A stretch of DNA of 64,000 nucleotides, taken from positions 1-64,000 of the forward strand of contig DATLBT010000071.1 of assembly GCA_035526825.1 (NCBI GenBank), written 5' to 3'. Below the pieces are notes generated by a model. That model saw only the letters and a program-made list of their open reading frames with translations. It was not told the DNA's origin and did not search any database. The position numbers and the translations under genes are program-made. This document shows, piece by piece, positions 1 through 8,385 of the stretch. How positions within the stretch are numbered: position 1 is the stretch's first letter; each line of letters begins with the position of its first letter. Source of the stretch: JACPFV01 sp035526825 (GTDB lineage Bacteria; Pseudomonadota; Gammaproteobacteria; Nevskiales; Nevskiaceae).

Positions 1-1036
1 CGGCGTGAAGCGCCGCACCTCGCTGTTCAATACCGATCGCATCGACCATCTCTACCAGGACCCGCACGTCAAACCGCGGAACCTGATCCTGCACCACGGC
101 GACATGACCGACTCCTCGAGCCTGGTCAGGATCATGCAGGAGGTGCAGCCGGACGAGATCTACAACCTCGCCGCGCAGTCGCACGTCGCGGTGTCGTTTG
201 AGGAGCCCGAGTACACCGCCGACAGCGATGCCATCGGTACGCTGCGGCTGCTCGAAGGCATCCGCATCCTCAAGATGAAGGACCGCACACGCTTCTATCA
301 GGCTGGCACCTCGGAGATGTTCGGCAAGGTGCAGCAGACCCCGCAAACCGAAACCACGCCGTTCTATCCGCGCTCGCCCTATGGCGTCGCCAAGCTCTAC
401 GCGCACTGGATCACGGTGAATTACCGCGAGGCGTATGGTTTCTACGCGTGCAACGGAATCCTGTTCAATCACGAGTCGCCGATCCGCGGTGAGACTTTCG
501 TGACGCGCAAGATCACGCGCGCGCTGTCGCGAATCGCGCTCGGCCTGGAGGATCGCCTGTACTTGGGCAACCTCGACGCCAAGCGCGACTGGGGGCACGC
601 GAAGGATTACGTGCAGATGCAATGGCTGATGCTGCAGCAGGAGGCGCCGGAGGATTACGTCATTGCCACGGGCGAGCAGCACAGCGTGCGCGCGTTCGTC
701 GAAGCGGCGGCGCGCGAGGTCGGCGTCGAGATCGCCTGGTCGGGCAAGGGCGCGCGCGAGGTCGGCACCGTCACGCGGCTCCACGAGGTTGCGGGCCTCA
801 AGCCAGCGGTCAAGAAGGGCGACGGCATCGTGCGCATCGATCCGCGGTACTTCCGGCCGGCCGAGGTCGAAACCCTGCTTGGCGATGCCACCAAGGCGCG
901 GCGCAAGCTGGGCTGGAAGCCGAAGATCGGCTTTGCGCAGCTGGTGCGGGAGATGATGCGCGCCGACCTCGATCACGCGCAGCGCGAGCTGGCGGTGCGC
1001 AGCGCGGGGTTCAAGACGCAGAAGCGGCATGAGTGA
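1..1036 (+). CDS. gmd: GDP-mannose 4,6-dehydratase, 5' end cut by window
   Basis: Converts GDP-D-mannose to GDP-4-keto-6-deoxy-D-mannose, the first committed step to GDP-L-fucose and related 6-deoxy sugars, in the cytoplasm. The frame is already open at the left edge (Gly-Val-Lys-Arg-Arg from base 2), so roughly the first 20-25 residues with the GxxGxxG NAD(P)-binding loop lie outside. Counting from the GTG at base 5, the extended short-chain dehydrogenase triad is visible as Thr102-Ser-Glu104 (TSEMFG) and Tyr126-x3-Lys130. The family-typical stretch FNHESPIRGETFVTRKI follows. It overlaps the GDP-fucose synthase gene by 8 bases, which indicates co-translation and a shared pathway. The identification is secure; only the N terminus is unseen. 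Confidence 0.95.
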   Translation, partial: GVKRRTSLFNTDRIDHLYQDPHVKPRNLILHHGDMTDSSSLVRIMQEVQPDEIYNLAAQSHVAVSFEEPEYTADSDAIGTLRLLEGIRILKMKDRTRFYQAGTSEMFGKVQQTPQTETTPFYPRSPYGVAKLYAHWITVNYREAYGFYACNGILFNHESPIRGETFVTRKITRALSRIALGLEDRLYLGNLDAKRDWGHAKDYVQMQWLMLQQEAPEDYVIATGEQHSVRAFVEAAAREVGVEIAWSGKGAREVGTVTRLHEVAGLKPAVKKGDGIVRIDPRYFRPAEVETLLGDATKARRKLGWKPKIGFAQLVREMMRADLDHAQRELAVRSAGFKTQKRHE

Positions 1037-2006
1037 GGCCGCGGGCGCGATTCCTCGCGACGCGCGCATTTTCGTTGCGGGACACCGCGGCATGGTCGGG
1101 TCGGCGATCGTGCGCGCGTTGCAGGCCGCGGGGCATACCGGCCTGCTGCTGCGCACCCGCAGCGAACTCGACCTGATCGACCGCGCGGCGGTGCGCGCGT
1201 TTTTGGAGCGCGAGAAGCCCCAGTACGTCTTCCTCGCCGCTGCCCGGGTCGGCGGAATCCTCGCCAACGATACGTATCGCGCCGACTTCATCCACGACAA
1301 CCTTGCGATCGAGCTCAACGTGATTGGCGAATCGCACCGGGCTGGTGTGGAGCGGCTGCTGTTTTTGGGGTCGAGTTGCATTTATCCGAAGCTGGCGCCG
1401 CAGCCGATGAAGGAGGAGCATTTGCTGACGGGGGTGCTGGAGCCGACGAACCAGCCGTACGCCATCGCCAAGATCGCGGGGATCGAGATGTGCGATGCGT
1501 ATCAGCGGCAGTACGGCTGTGATTTTCGGGCGGCGATGCCGACGAATCTTTATGGGCCGGGGGACAATTACGACCTGAAGACCAGCCACGTGATTCCGGC
1601 GCTCATTCGGAAGTTTCATGAGGCCAAGACGGCCAAAGCGGCCAACGTTACAGTGTGGGGAACCGGGATACCGCGCCGCGAGTTCCTGCATGTAGATGAC
1701 CTCGCTGCCGCCTGTGTGCTCCTGATGGCCGTGCCGCGCCAGGCCTGGGATGCAAGGGTGGGCCGCCCTTTCGTCAACATCGGTACCGGCACCGACCTGA
1801 CCATCCGCGCATTGACGGAGCTGATCGGCCAAGTTGTCGGCTACGAAGGTCAGGTCGTTTTCGACACGAGCAAGCCGGACGGAACGCCGCGTAAGCAGCT
1901 CGATGTTTCAGTGCAGTACGCGCTCGGCTGGAAGCCCCGGATCACGCTCGACACTGGGCTCCGCGCCACTTATGCGTGGTATCAGACAACCGTCAATCAG
2001 GCTTGA
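1029..2006 (+). CDS. fcl: GDP-L-fucose synthase (epimerase/reductase)
   Basis: Bifunctional 3,5-epimerase and NADPH-dependent 4-reductase that turns GDP-4-keto-6-deoxymannose into GDP-L-fucose. The 325 residues match the usual family length. Seen: Rossmann loop G18-H-R-G21-M-V-G24, serine pair at 115-116 (GSSCIYP) and catalytic Tyr144-x3-Lys148 in the family-typical context EPTNQPYAIAKIAG. The ATG lies inside the 3' end of gmd, giving an 8-base overlap. The two genes make an activated fucose donor for the glycosyltransferases downstream. A terminator-like hairpin spans its stop codon, so this pair seems to close a transcription unit entering from the left. Confidence 0.95.
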   Translation: MSEAAGAIPRDARIFVAGHRGMVGSAIVRALQAAGHTGLLLRTRSELDLIDRAAVRAFLEREKPQYVFLAAARVGGILANDTYRADFIHDNLAIELNVIGESHRAGVERLLFLGSSCIYPKLAPQPMKEEHLLTGVLEPTNQPYAIAKIAGIEMCDAYQRQYGCDFRAAMPTNLYGPGDNYDLKTSHVIPALIRKFHEAKTAKAANVTVWGTGIPRREFLHVDDLAAACVLLMAVPRQAWDARVGRPFVNIGTGTDLTIRALTELIGQVVGYEGQVVFDTSKPDGTPRKQLDVSVQYALGWKPRITLDTGLRATYAWYQTTVNQA

Positions 2007-2025
2007 GACCCTTGGACGGTTTTTT
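1988..2025 (+). terminator. Rho-independent terminator after fcl
   Basis: The seven-base arms AACCGTC (1988-1994) and GACGGTT (2015-2021) are perfectly complementary, separated by about 20 bases that contain the fcl stop codon, and lead into six T residues (2020-2025). The loop is longer than usual. The position at the end of a plus-strand unit facing minus-strand genes fits transcription termination. Confidence 0.5.
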
Positions 2026-2059
2026 CACACACGCGCGAAAATCCGTGGCACGCAGCGCA

Positions 2060-3016
2060 TCATGGGCCTAACAGGGCCCGAAGCAACGTCGCCCTCAGTG
2101 CAGGATGACGGTCGTACTGGTGCACCACCGCGACTACACTGCCGTCGCGGTTAAGGAGCCGACCGTCGGCCGAAAGCGACCAAGGCCGCTCCGTGACCCC
2201 ACCGAGTGTCGCTACGGGTCCCGCGAGTGTCCGCATCTCCATCACAGGCCCCAACCGGGATGTCCACACAAGAACGTTGTGGATACCTTGGTCGACACCG
2301 CTCTGGCCGACGGCACCAAGCGACAGTGCCTGGATTTCCGTGCGCATCGCCCGTAGGTACGCACACACGGAGTGGCCATCGCCGAAGGTGACACCGGAGC
2401 ACGCGACGGGTTGCGCACCGATCTGCTCCAGCACGCGGTCGCCGTAGGCGGCGCGCACCCATCCAGCGTTGTAAGCCTCGCCGCGCACGGTGAATCGCAA
2501 GTCCTCGATGCTTACCGCGAGCCCGTCCGCCGGCAACGCCACGAAGGGATCGCGCTGGAACACCACGTCCCGCACGTCGCTCAACAGCACGCGCCGGTAA
2601 GGCTTCTTCTCGAGAAACTCGAGGAAATGCAGGTAGCGCGACTCCGTGGGGGCCAGCAACACCGATGCGCAGCGCATCTGCCAACGCCTGCGCACGGTTG
2701 CCGCGAAGGGCAGAACACCGATGACACGCAAGCCCAGCCAGAGTGCAGCCTGAAGAGGTCGCCATGCCAGGGTGAGCCAAATGCGCTTCCTGCCCCAGAA
2801 GAGGCCAAGGCGCACGGGCCACCACTGGCGCTGAGGAATCCAATGGATGCCTGAGAAGGACTCCTTTCCCGCCAGCAGTCGCGCAAGGGCAGGCTCTGCA
2901 ACGAGAGCAATGTCGCCCGCGTAGCCCGCACGGCGCAGGCTCACTACAAACGGAGTGATTTGCGCCTCGTCGTAGCCAACAGCCGCCCCAAGCACCACGG
3001 TATCGCGCGCGGTCAC
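2060..3016 (-). CDS. Putative glycosyltransferase with DxxD-type motif
   Basis: A 318-residue protein of uncertain family. The clearest signature is SDVRDVVFQRDPF at about 146-158, which resembles the acidic metal/nucleotide-sugar site (LSDxRDVxFQ) of GT-A-like transferases that are often annotated only as hypothetical. Around residues 78-105 is a hydrophobic Trp/Leu-rich stretch that could associate with the membrane. It overlaps the upstream transferase gene at 3013-3957 by 4 bases, so the two are probably co-translated. The donor and acceptor cannot be read from the sequence. The role in glycan assembly is inferred from the motif and from the neighbours. Confidence 0.55.
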   Translation of the reverse strand: MTARDTVVLGAAVGYDEAQITPFVVSLRRAGYAGDIALVAEPALARLLAGKESFSGIHWIPQRQWWPVRLGLFWGRKRIWLTLAWRPLQAALWLGLRVIGVLPFAATVRRRWQMRCASVLLAPTESRYLHFLEFLEKKPYRRVLLSDVRDVVFQRDPFVALPADGLAVSIEDLRFTVRGEAYNAGWVRAAYGDRVLEQIGAQPVACSGVTFGDGHSVCAYLRAMRTEIQALSLGAVGQSGVDQGIHNVLVWTSRLGPVMEMRTLAGPVATLGGVTERPWSLSADGRLLNRDGSVVAVVHQYDRHPALRATLLRALLGP

Positions 3017-3957
3017 GACTTGCTCGCCTTATGGGACGGTCGCCATCGCAGCCCCATGCGCGCCGCGAGCCGTTGGACGATCGAGTCCTCCGCCGCCAGC
3101 GCCGGGAACATCAGCTCCCATTCGAGGCGGTCTGCCGCTTCGTTAACGTGCACATCTCGCGGGTGGCGTAGCGGGAATGCGATCGGCTGTAGTGGCAGGT
3201 CGTCGAGGCCGGGCTCCGCGTCGCGTGTATGCGTCGCATCGATGCCAAAGCCAATGTTAGTCACGAGATTCGTCGCCGGGACCAGGCAATGTGCATTGCG
3301 AAGCCAACCTGCGAAAACCCATTGATAGTCCCACGCGTCGAGCCGCCCTGCGTACGTCTCCTCGAAGAAATAGCGCGCGAGCTTCGCCATCGCCGGACTT
3401 GGCAGGTAGGACTCGAGCCACGCGTTATCGCGCATTTGGGGCCAGCGCCGCATTTCGCCGTCGTAATGGCGCCACGCGCGCGCCCAAGTCGCCCAGCCCC
3501 AGATGTTGCAGAAGCGCGAAGAGTAGTAACTGTCCCGGCTGAGGCGGCGCCCGCGCAGAAAATTTGTGCCTCGAATCATGTGCACACGTTCATCGTCGCG
3601 GTAACGCTCGAGCAGTTCGCTGCAGAACGGCACGAAGGTGGGATGCGGCACGCAGTCATCCTCGAGCACGATGGCGCGATCCTCCCGTGCGAACGCCCAG
3701 TCAAGGCCACTGATGCAACGCATACGACAGCCGAGATTGACCGAGGAAAACTCGGTGGTCACCTCGCAGGGCCACCCCGGATCGTCGAACAAGGCACGCG
3801 TCTCTTCGCACAAGCGCTCATCATCGGGATGCTCGGATCGCGGTCCGTCCGCCACAACCAGCAGGCGCGGTGGCCGTGCGACGCGCAGGGCCTCAAGCAC
3901 GCGACGTGTCGTTGCCGGCCGATTGAACACCAACAGCAGCACCGGGGAGGTCGTCAC
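3013..3957 (-). CDS. Glycosyltransferase, HlpA-like GT2/GT-A type
   Basis: A 314-residue transferase beginning with LLLVFNRPATTRRVLEAL, the opening typical of proteins often annotated as hemolytic protein HlpA-like glycosyltransferases. An acidic metal site is visible as VLEDDCVPHP (about 98-105), followed by a second half rich in Trp and aromatic residues (NIWGWATWARAWRHYD), as in that group. No membrane segment is obvious, so it probably acts at the cytoplasmic face. Four-base overlaps link it to both minus-strand neighbours, forming a three-gene transferase unit. Specificity is unknown. Confidence 0.7.
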   Translation of the reverse strand: MTTSPVLLLVFNRPATTRRVLEALRVARPPRLLVVADGPRSEHPDDERLCEETRALFDDPGWPCEVTTEFSSVNLGCRMRCISGLDWAFAREDRAIVLEDDCVPHPTFVPFCSELLERYRDDERVHMIRGTNFLRGRRLSRDSYYSSRFCNIWGWATWARAWRHYDGEMRRWPQMRDNAWLESYLPSPAMAKLARYFFEETYAGRLDAWDYQWVFAGWLRNAHCLVPATNLVTNIGFGIDATHTRDAEPGLDDLPLQPIAFPLRHPRDVHVNEAADRLEWELMFPALAAEDSIVQRLAARMGLRWRPSHKASKS

Positions 3958-4730
3958 GGCGTCAATGGCGATGCAAGCCGCTCCCGTAACAGCCGTAACA
4001 CCACCCGCAAAGCGTCGCCGAGCGCCGCCGGCCGGACGGCCTGTGCGGTTGGAATGTAGTGGATCGGCACTTCGCGCACGCGACAGTCCCGCAATCGGTA
4101 CTTGATCTCGGTTTGAAAGAATGGGCCGCGCGACTGCAGCCCACGGTCCACCACACGCTCAAGCGCCGCCGCGCTAAAAAGCTGAAAGCCGCTGGTTGCA
4201 TCCGAGAGACGGACGCCCAGAAGCACGCGCGCCACCCAACTGCCCAGCCAGCTGACGAGGAAACGCCGGCCAATGCCGCCTGCGTAGTGGCTCCCACGCG
4301 CGAAGCGGGTCGCGAAGACGGCGTCCTCGTGCGGCGCAAGGCCGTCGAGGAATTTGGGAATGTCGGCGGGCTGGTGACTGTAACCGGCATCCATCTCCAG
4401 CACCCAATCGGCACCCAGTGCCAGAGCCTCGCGATATCCCCTCATGTAAGCGTCCACTACGCCGCGGTTCTCTGGCGCGTAGACGACGCGCAATTCAGCC
4501 AGGCTGGCGACCTGCTTTCGGAGAAGATCGAGCGTTCCGTCAGTACTGGCGCGATCTAACACAGCGACGAAATGTATCGCGCGAAACGGATACTTGCGGC
4601 ACCGCTCGACGACCTCCCTGACAAAACGTTCCGCTGTATCAGCTTCGTTGGCCATCGGACAAACGATAGCCAGCGCTCCCTGTTTCGCCGGGATTGCTTT
4701 CCCAGCCGTCCCTTCGCCTGCTTCCCGCAC
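3954..4730 (-). CDS. GT2 family glycosyltransferase, dolichyl-phosphate-mannose-synthase-like
   Basis: A 258-residue GT-A fold transferase. Seen: nucleotide-binding start ALAIVCPMANEADTAERF (19-36), the ASTDGT turn (61-66), a DxD-like LEMDAGYSH (111-119) and ATSGFQLF near the C-terminal half, the pattern of DPM1-type GT2 enzymes that load a sugar onto a polyprenyl phosphate. There are no C-terminal transmembrane helices, so it is a short soluble form. It is the first gene of the minus-strand trio, divergent from the membrane GT at 4816 across 85 bases. Such enzymes often supply a polyprenyl-linked sugar to GT-C proteins, and the divergent neighbour is one; this link is inference. Confidence 0.75.
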   Translation of the reverse strand: MREAGEGTAGKAIPAKQGALAIVCPMANEADTAERFVREVVERCRKYPFRAIHFVAVLDRASTDGTLDLLRKQVASLAELRVVYAPENRGVVDAYMRGYREALALGADWVLEMDAGYSHQPADIPKFLDGLAPHEDAVFATRFARGSHYAGGIGRRFLVSWLGSWVARVLLGVRLSDATSGFQLFSAAALERVVDRGLQSRGPFFQTEIKYRLRDCRVREVPIHYIPTAQAVRPAALGDALRVVLRLLRERLASPLTP

Positions 4731-4815
4731 GCTTCGTCCTCGCTACTGCCCGCCGCGCAGATTCCGAGCGCGGCGTTCCGCGGCATGATAGCTGGTAGGC
4801 TCAACCGCAATCCCC

Positions 4816-6381
4816 ATGAACCGATCGAATGCGCTAGTGCGTTCGTCCGCAACCACGATTCTGCTCGCAGCGCTGCTACTCGCGTCATTCGCCTGGTCGG
4901 TTGCGCTGTTCGGCGGCTTCGTCGCCGAGGATGCCTACATCCTGTACCGGTATGTGGAAAACGTCTTCCGCCACGGCGCGCTGATCTACAACCCCGGCGA
5001 CAGAATCAACGCCCTGACCTCGCCGCTCCACGCAGGCGTCACAACGGTTCTGTACGCGGTCACGCGCGAATGTCTGTGGACCGGGAAGATAGCGGGCCTG
5101 TTGTTGACCTGCGCGACGTCGGCCGCCGTCGCATGGCGCTATCGGAGTGACCGCTTCCTCGCCCTCACCGCGCTGGCGCTGGTCGCGCTGCCATCCAGCA
5201 CAGTGCTATGGGCCTTTGGCGGACTCGAGACCCCGTGGCTGATGATGATTTCCACGCTGACGGCACTCGCACTGTGGCGGAGGGCTTCCACATGCGGAAC
5301 ATATGTCGTGTTGTTCCTCTCGGGACTGGGTTTTCTCGCGCGCTACGATGCCGCTCTGTTTTTCGCGCCGCTCGCCGCAGCGGCACTGCTTCGGGAACCT
5401 AGCTGGCGGCATCGCCTTGGCGCCATCGCGGCGGGTTCGTCCCTGCCTCTGGCCTGGCTTGCCATTGCGTGGACTTACTACGGCGACATCCTGCCAACCT
5501 CCTATTACATCAAGCCACCAGGCTTGAGCCTGGGCAGGGTCCTCGACAACGCGGAATACATCGGCGCTTGGCTCGGGTTCACCGGGCTGCTTCCGATCGC
5601 GATTCTCGCAATCGCCCTGCGTCCGAGCACGTTCACGGCACGACCGGGCGCCTTGATTTGGCCCCTGGCATTGGGCGTCACACTTGAGCTTGCCTATGGC
5701 CTCAGCATGGCCACGACCCACATGATGTTCTTGTTCCGCTCTTTCACGCCCTATGTACCAGCCGCCGCGCTGGTGCTGCTGGAATTGCTTCGACGCGCCC
5801 GCTCGGGACCCCGACCGAGGGCAGATGTCGCGCTCGCGGCCTTCGTTGCGCTCGCAGCCCCCGGCCACGCAGCGCATGCCTGGTACACCTGGGATCGCTC
5901 CCTTAACGGGCTCAGTCCGGTCGGTGAACTGCGGAGGATCGGAGTACGCGACTGGATGGATGACTTCATGGTGTCGTTGTGGGACCAAGCCGCGGCGATC
6001 CGAACCGACTGGGCGCGGCGGCCGGCGGCGTCTGGCGGCGCGCTGCGCATCGGCACTTACGCTGGAGGCATCGTGCCCTACGAACTGCCGGAGGCGTATG
6101 TCTACGAAGCCTTGGCATCGTTCCGGCACGGCGAACCCCAGTACCGCAACTTCAACCTTCACGCCGACTACTGCATGGTCATCACGCCATTCTTCGGACC
6201 GCTGGAGAGCCAGTTGCAGGATCAACCCGACCGCTTCGAGCAGGTGTTCGAGCGAAGCTTCGTACTGGACGGCCAGATGCAAAGTTTCCGCGTCTACTAC
6301 AACCCGCGGCCCGATGGACACCCGCTCGGCAATCGCATCGATCGTCGCCAACCCCTCAGCGCGGCTACGCCCGTAGAATAG
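4816..6381 (+). CDS. Integral membrane GT-C type glycosyltransferase
   Basis: A 521-residue polytopic membrane protein. The first helix (about 15-35) is followed by an external loop with Glu38-Asp39 in the context FVAEDAYILYRYVENV. This matches the acidic loop-1 site of GT-C enzymes that use polyprenyl-phosphate sugars (the EDAYxxYRYaeN pattern). NPGDRINALTSPLHAG follows, again family-typical. Several Leu/Ala-rich helices run to about residue 350, with a soluble C-terminal region after them. The start ATG lies 85 bases from the divergent DPM1-like gene, a plausible source of the lipid-linked donor. The acceptor is unknown. Confidence 0.65.
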   Translation: MNRSNALVRSSATTILLAALLLASFAWSVALFGGFVAEDAYILYRYVENVFRHGALIYNPGDRINALTSPLHAGVTTVLYAVTRECLWTGKIAGLLLTCATSAAVAWRYRSDRFLALTALALVALPSSTVLWAFGGLETPWLMMISTLTALALWRRASTCGTYVVLFLSGLGFLARYDAALFFAPLAAAALLREPSWRHRLGAIAAGSSLPLAWLAIAWTYYGDILPTSYYIKPPGLSLGRVLDNAEYIGAWLGFTGLLPIAILAIALRPSTFTARPGALIWPLALGVTLELAYGLSMATTHMMFLFRSFTPYVPAAALVLLELLRRARSGPRPRADVALAAFVALAAPGHAAHAWYTWDRSLNGLSPVGELRRIGVRDWMDDFMVSLWDQAAAIRTDWARRPAASGGALRIGTYAGGIVPYELPEAYVYEALASFRHGEPQYRNFNLHADYCMVITPFFGPLESQLQDQPDRFEQVFERSFVLDGQMQSFRVYYNPRPDGHPLGNRIDRRQPLSAATPVE

Positions 6382-6416
6382 TGGTCCGCAGCCGCGCCCC
6401 TCTTACGGATTCTCGC

Positions 6417-7556
6417 GTGTCGCTTCGCACGGACATCGTTGTCACCACTATTTGGGAGCCGGCTTGGCTCCAAAGCTACCTCGACAACCTGCAACAGCAC
6501 GGGCGCGAGTCCAGTGTCACATTGCGCATCATCGGCGATCGCAAGACGCCTGCCACGGTGTGGCAGTGCGCGCAGGAAGCACGGCACCGTGGCTTCCAGA
6601 TCGATTGCCCTACGCTCGACGAGCAGGTCGCCTGCCTGAAATCGGCCGGTCTTCCAGACGATTTCGTGCCGTGGAACACCGACAACCGCCGCAACATTGG
6701 CTTCCTGCGCGCCTGGCAACACGGCGCCGACGTGCTGATCTCGATCGACGACGACAACTACTGCCTCGCGGATGCGGATTTCGTGGGCGCACATGCCTGG
6801 GTGGGGAGCGCGGCCGGCCAAGCCGACGGCACGCTGATCGCCCACGGTGCACCCTGGTTCAATCTCTGCTCACGCCTTGCCGGCAACTGTGCGGCGACGA
6901 TCTATCCACGCGGCTTTCCCTACGCGGCGCGCGCGGGCACGCAAGCCCTGCTGCGCCCGTTGCAGCCCGATGAGGCACAGCGAACCATTGCGATAAACGC
7001 CGGGCTGTGGCTCGATGACCCCGATGTCGATGCGATCACGCGCCTGGCGCTGCGACCGGTGATGAACTCTGCTGCCTCCGGTCGCGTCGTGCTCGACTCG
7101 GGGACGTGGTCGCCGATCAACACACAGAACACGGCGCTCATGCGGGCTGCGATCCCGGCTTACTACTACGTTCCGATGGGCTACTCGCTGCAAGGAATGA
7201 AGATCGACCGCTTCGGGGACATCCTGTCGGGATACTTTGTGCAGAAGTGCGCCAAGCATCTCGGCCATGCTGTCGGCATCGGCCCGCCGGTGGCGCGCCA
7301 TGCACGCACGCCGCATAACCTGCTGCTTGACCTTTACAACGAGCTCGCCGGCATCGCACTGGTCGAGGACCTCCTGCCTTGGCTGCAAGACCTGCGGCTG
7401 AGCGGCACCAACTACCCGCAGGCGTATGCGGCGCTGGCCGAGGCGCTCGCGTCCGAGGCAGATCGATTCCGCGGATTCGTCTGGGACCAAGGCGGGCGAG
7501 ACTTCTTGCGCGCGACGGCGCGGAGCATGAACACTTGGCTCTCGGTGGTGAGGTGA
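6417..7556 (+). CDS. Putative GT-A glycosyltransferase with IDDDN motif
   Basis: A protein of about 379 residues. I chose GTG 6417 because the recognisable fold starts at once (SLRTDIVVTTIWEPAWLQSY); a GTG at 6381 touching the preceding stop is an alternative. The strongest signal is LISIDDDNYCLADADF (about 108-123), a triple-aspartate site resembling those of reversibly glycosylated polypeptide (GT75) and STELLO-like proteins. PWNTDNRRNIGFLRAW just before it would position the nucleotide sugar. No membrane helices are visible. The stop overlaps the wzm start (GTGA), tying it to the exporter. The family assignment is by motif only. Confidence 0.55.
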   Translation: MSLRTDIVVTTIWEPAWLQSYLDNLQQHGRESSVTLRIIGDRKTPATVWQCAQEARHRGFQIDCPTLDEQVACLKSAGLPDDFVPWNTDNRRNIGFLRAWQHGADVLISIDDDNYCLADADFVGAHAWVGSAAGQADGTLIAHGAPWFNLCSRLAGNCAATIYPRGFPYAARAGTQALLRPLQPDEAQRTIAINAGLWLDDPDVDAITRLALRPVMNSAASGRVVLDSGTWSPINTQNTALMRAAIPAYYYVPMGYSLQGMKIDRFGDILSGYFVQKCAKHLGHAVGIGPPVARHARTPHNLLLDLYNELAGIALVEDLLPWLQDLRLSGTNYPQAYAALAEALASEADRFRGFVWDQGGRDFLRATARSMNTWLSVVR

Positions 7557-8380
7557 ACACCGCGCCCACCGAGATCGTTATCGAGTCGCGCCGGCGGCCC
7601 CGCTTGCTGCATGAACTCGGTGAAGTATGGCGCTACCGCGAACTGCTGCGGGTCCTGGTGCGGCGCGATATCACCGTCCGTTACAAGGAGACCTGGCTCG
7701 GCGTTTTCTGGGCGGTGCTCCAGCCGGTTGCGCTGATGACAGTGTTCTGGTTCGCTCTAGGACGCGTGCTGCGCGTCTCGACGGGCGAACTGCCGTACCC
7801 GCTGTTTGTACTGGCCGGCTTGCTGCCGTGGACCTTTTTTTCGACCGCAATCTCTTCAAGCATGGGTTCGCTCGTGGGCGCGTCCCACTTGATCCAGAAG
7901 GTCTACTTCCCACGCCTGATCATCCCGCTGTCCACGCTTGGCGTGCCGTTCCTCGATTTTGCGATCGGCGCCGCGATACTGGCCGCCGTCTTCGCATGGC
8001 TGAAACTGCTCGCGCCAGGCGCCATGCTGGCACTGCTGCCATTGCTGCTGATCGGTCTTGCCGCAATAGCACTCGGCACACTTTCTGCGGCGCTTGCTGC
8101 GTCCTACCGCGACACACGCCACATGATTCCGCTCGTCATGCAGGTGTGGATGTTCGCCACGCCGGTGTTCTACCCGGCCGACATCGTCGTCGAATCCATG
8201 CGGTGGGCCATTGACTTCAATCCGATGGCGCCATTAATCGACAGCTTCCGCCGCGCTCTCGTCGGAGCGCCGCTGGACTGGGCGGGGTGCGGTCGGTCGG
8301 GGTTTTTCTTCGCCGCGATGCTGTGGTGCGCAACCTGGTTCTTCATGCGCGTCGAACGCCGATTGAGCGACACGCTGTAA
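7553..8380 (+). CDS. wzm: Polysaccharide ABC exporter permease (Wzm)
   Basis: Membrane subunit of the ABC-2 exporter that moves finished lipid-linked polysaccharide across the inner membrane. The real start is GTG 7553, overlapping the previous stop as GTGA, and gives 275 residues, typical for Wzm. Seen: the cytoplasmic N-terminal helix RELLRVLVRRDITVRYKET followed by GVFWAVLQPV, the classic ABC-2 permease entry into the first helix. About six hydrophobic helices follow, including the VYFPRLIIPLST stretch common to O-antigen and capsule permeases. It is followed after 5 bases by the ATPase gene. Wzm/Wzt export works independently of Wzy polymerisation. Confidence 0.9.
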   Translation: MNTAPTEIVIESRRRPRLLHELGEVWRYRELLRVLVRRDITVRYKETWLGVFWAVLQPVALMTVFWFALGRVLRVSTGELPYPLFVLAGLLPWTFFSTAISSSMGSLVGASHLIQKVYFPRLIIPLSTLGVPFLDFAIGAAILAAVFAWLKLLAPGAMLALLPLLLIGLAAIALGTLSAALAASYRDTRHMIPLVMQVWMFATPVFYPADIVVESMRWAIDFNPMAPLIDSFRRALVGAPLDWAGCGRSGFFFAAMLWCATWFFMRVERRLSDTL

Positions 8381-8385
8381 GCGCC

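Noticed and set aside
5979..6416. Extended start for the IDDDN glycosyltransferase
   Set aside because: The extra Arg-rich sequence overlaps the GT-C gene in another frame and shows no fold; the recognisable protein begins at 6417.
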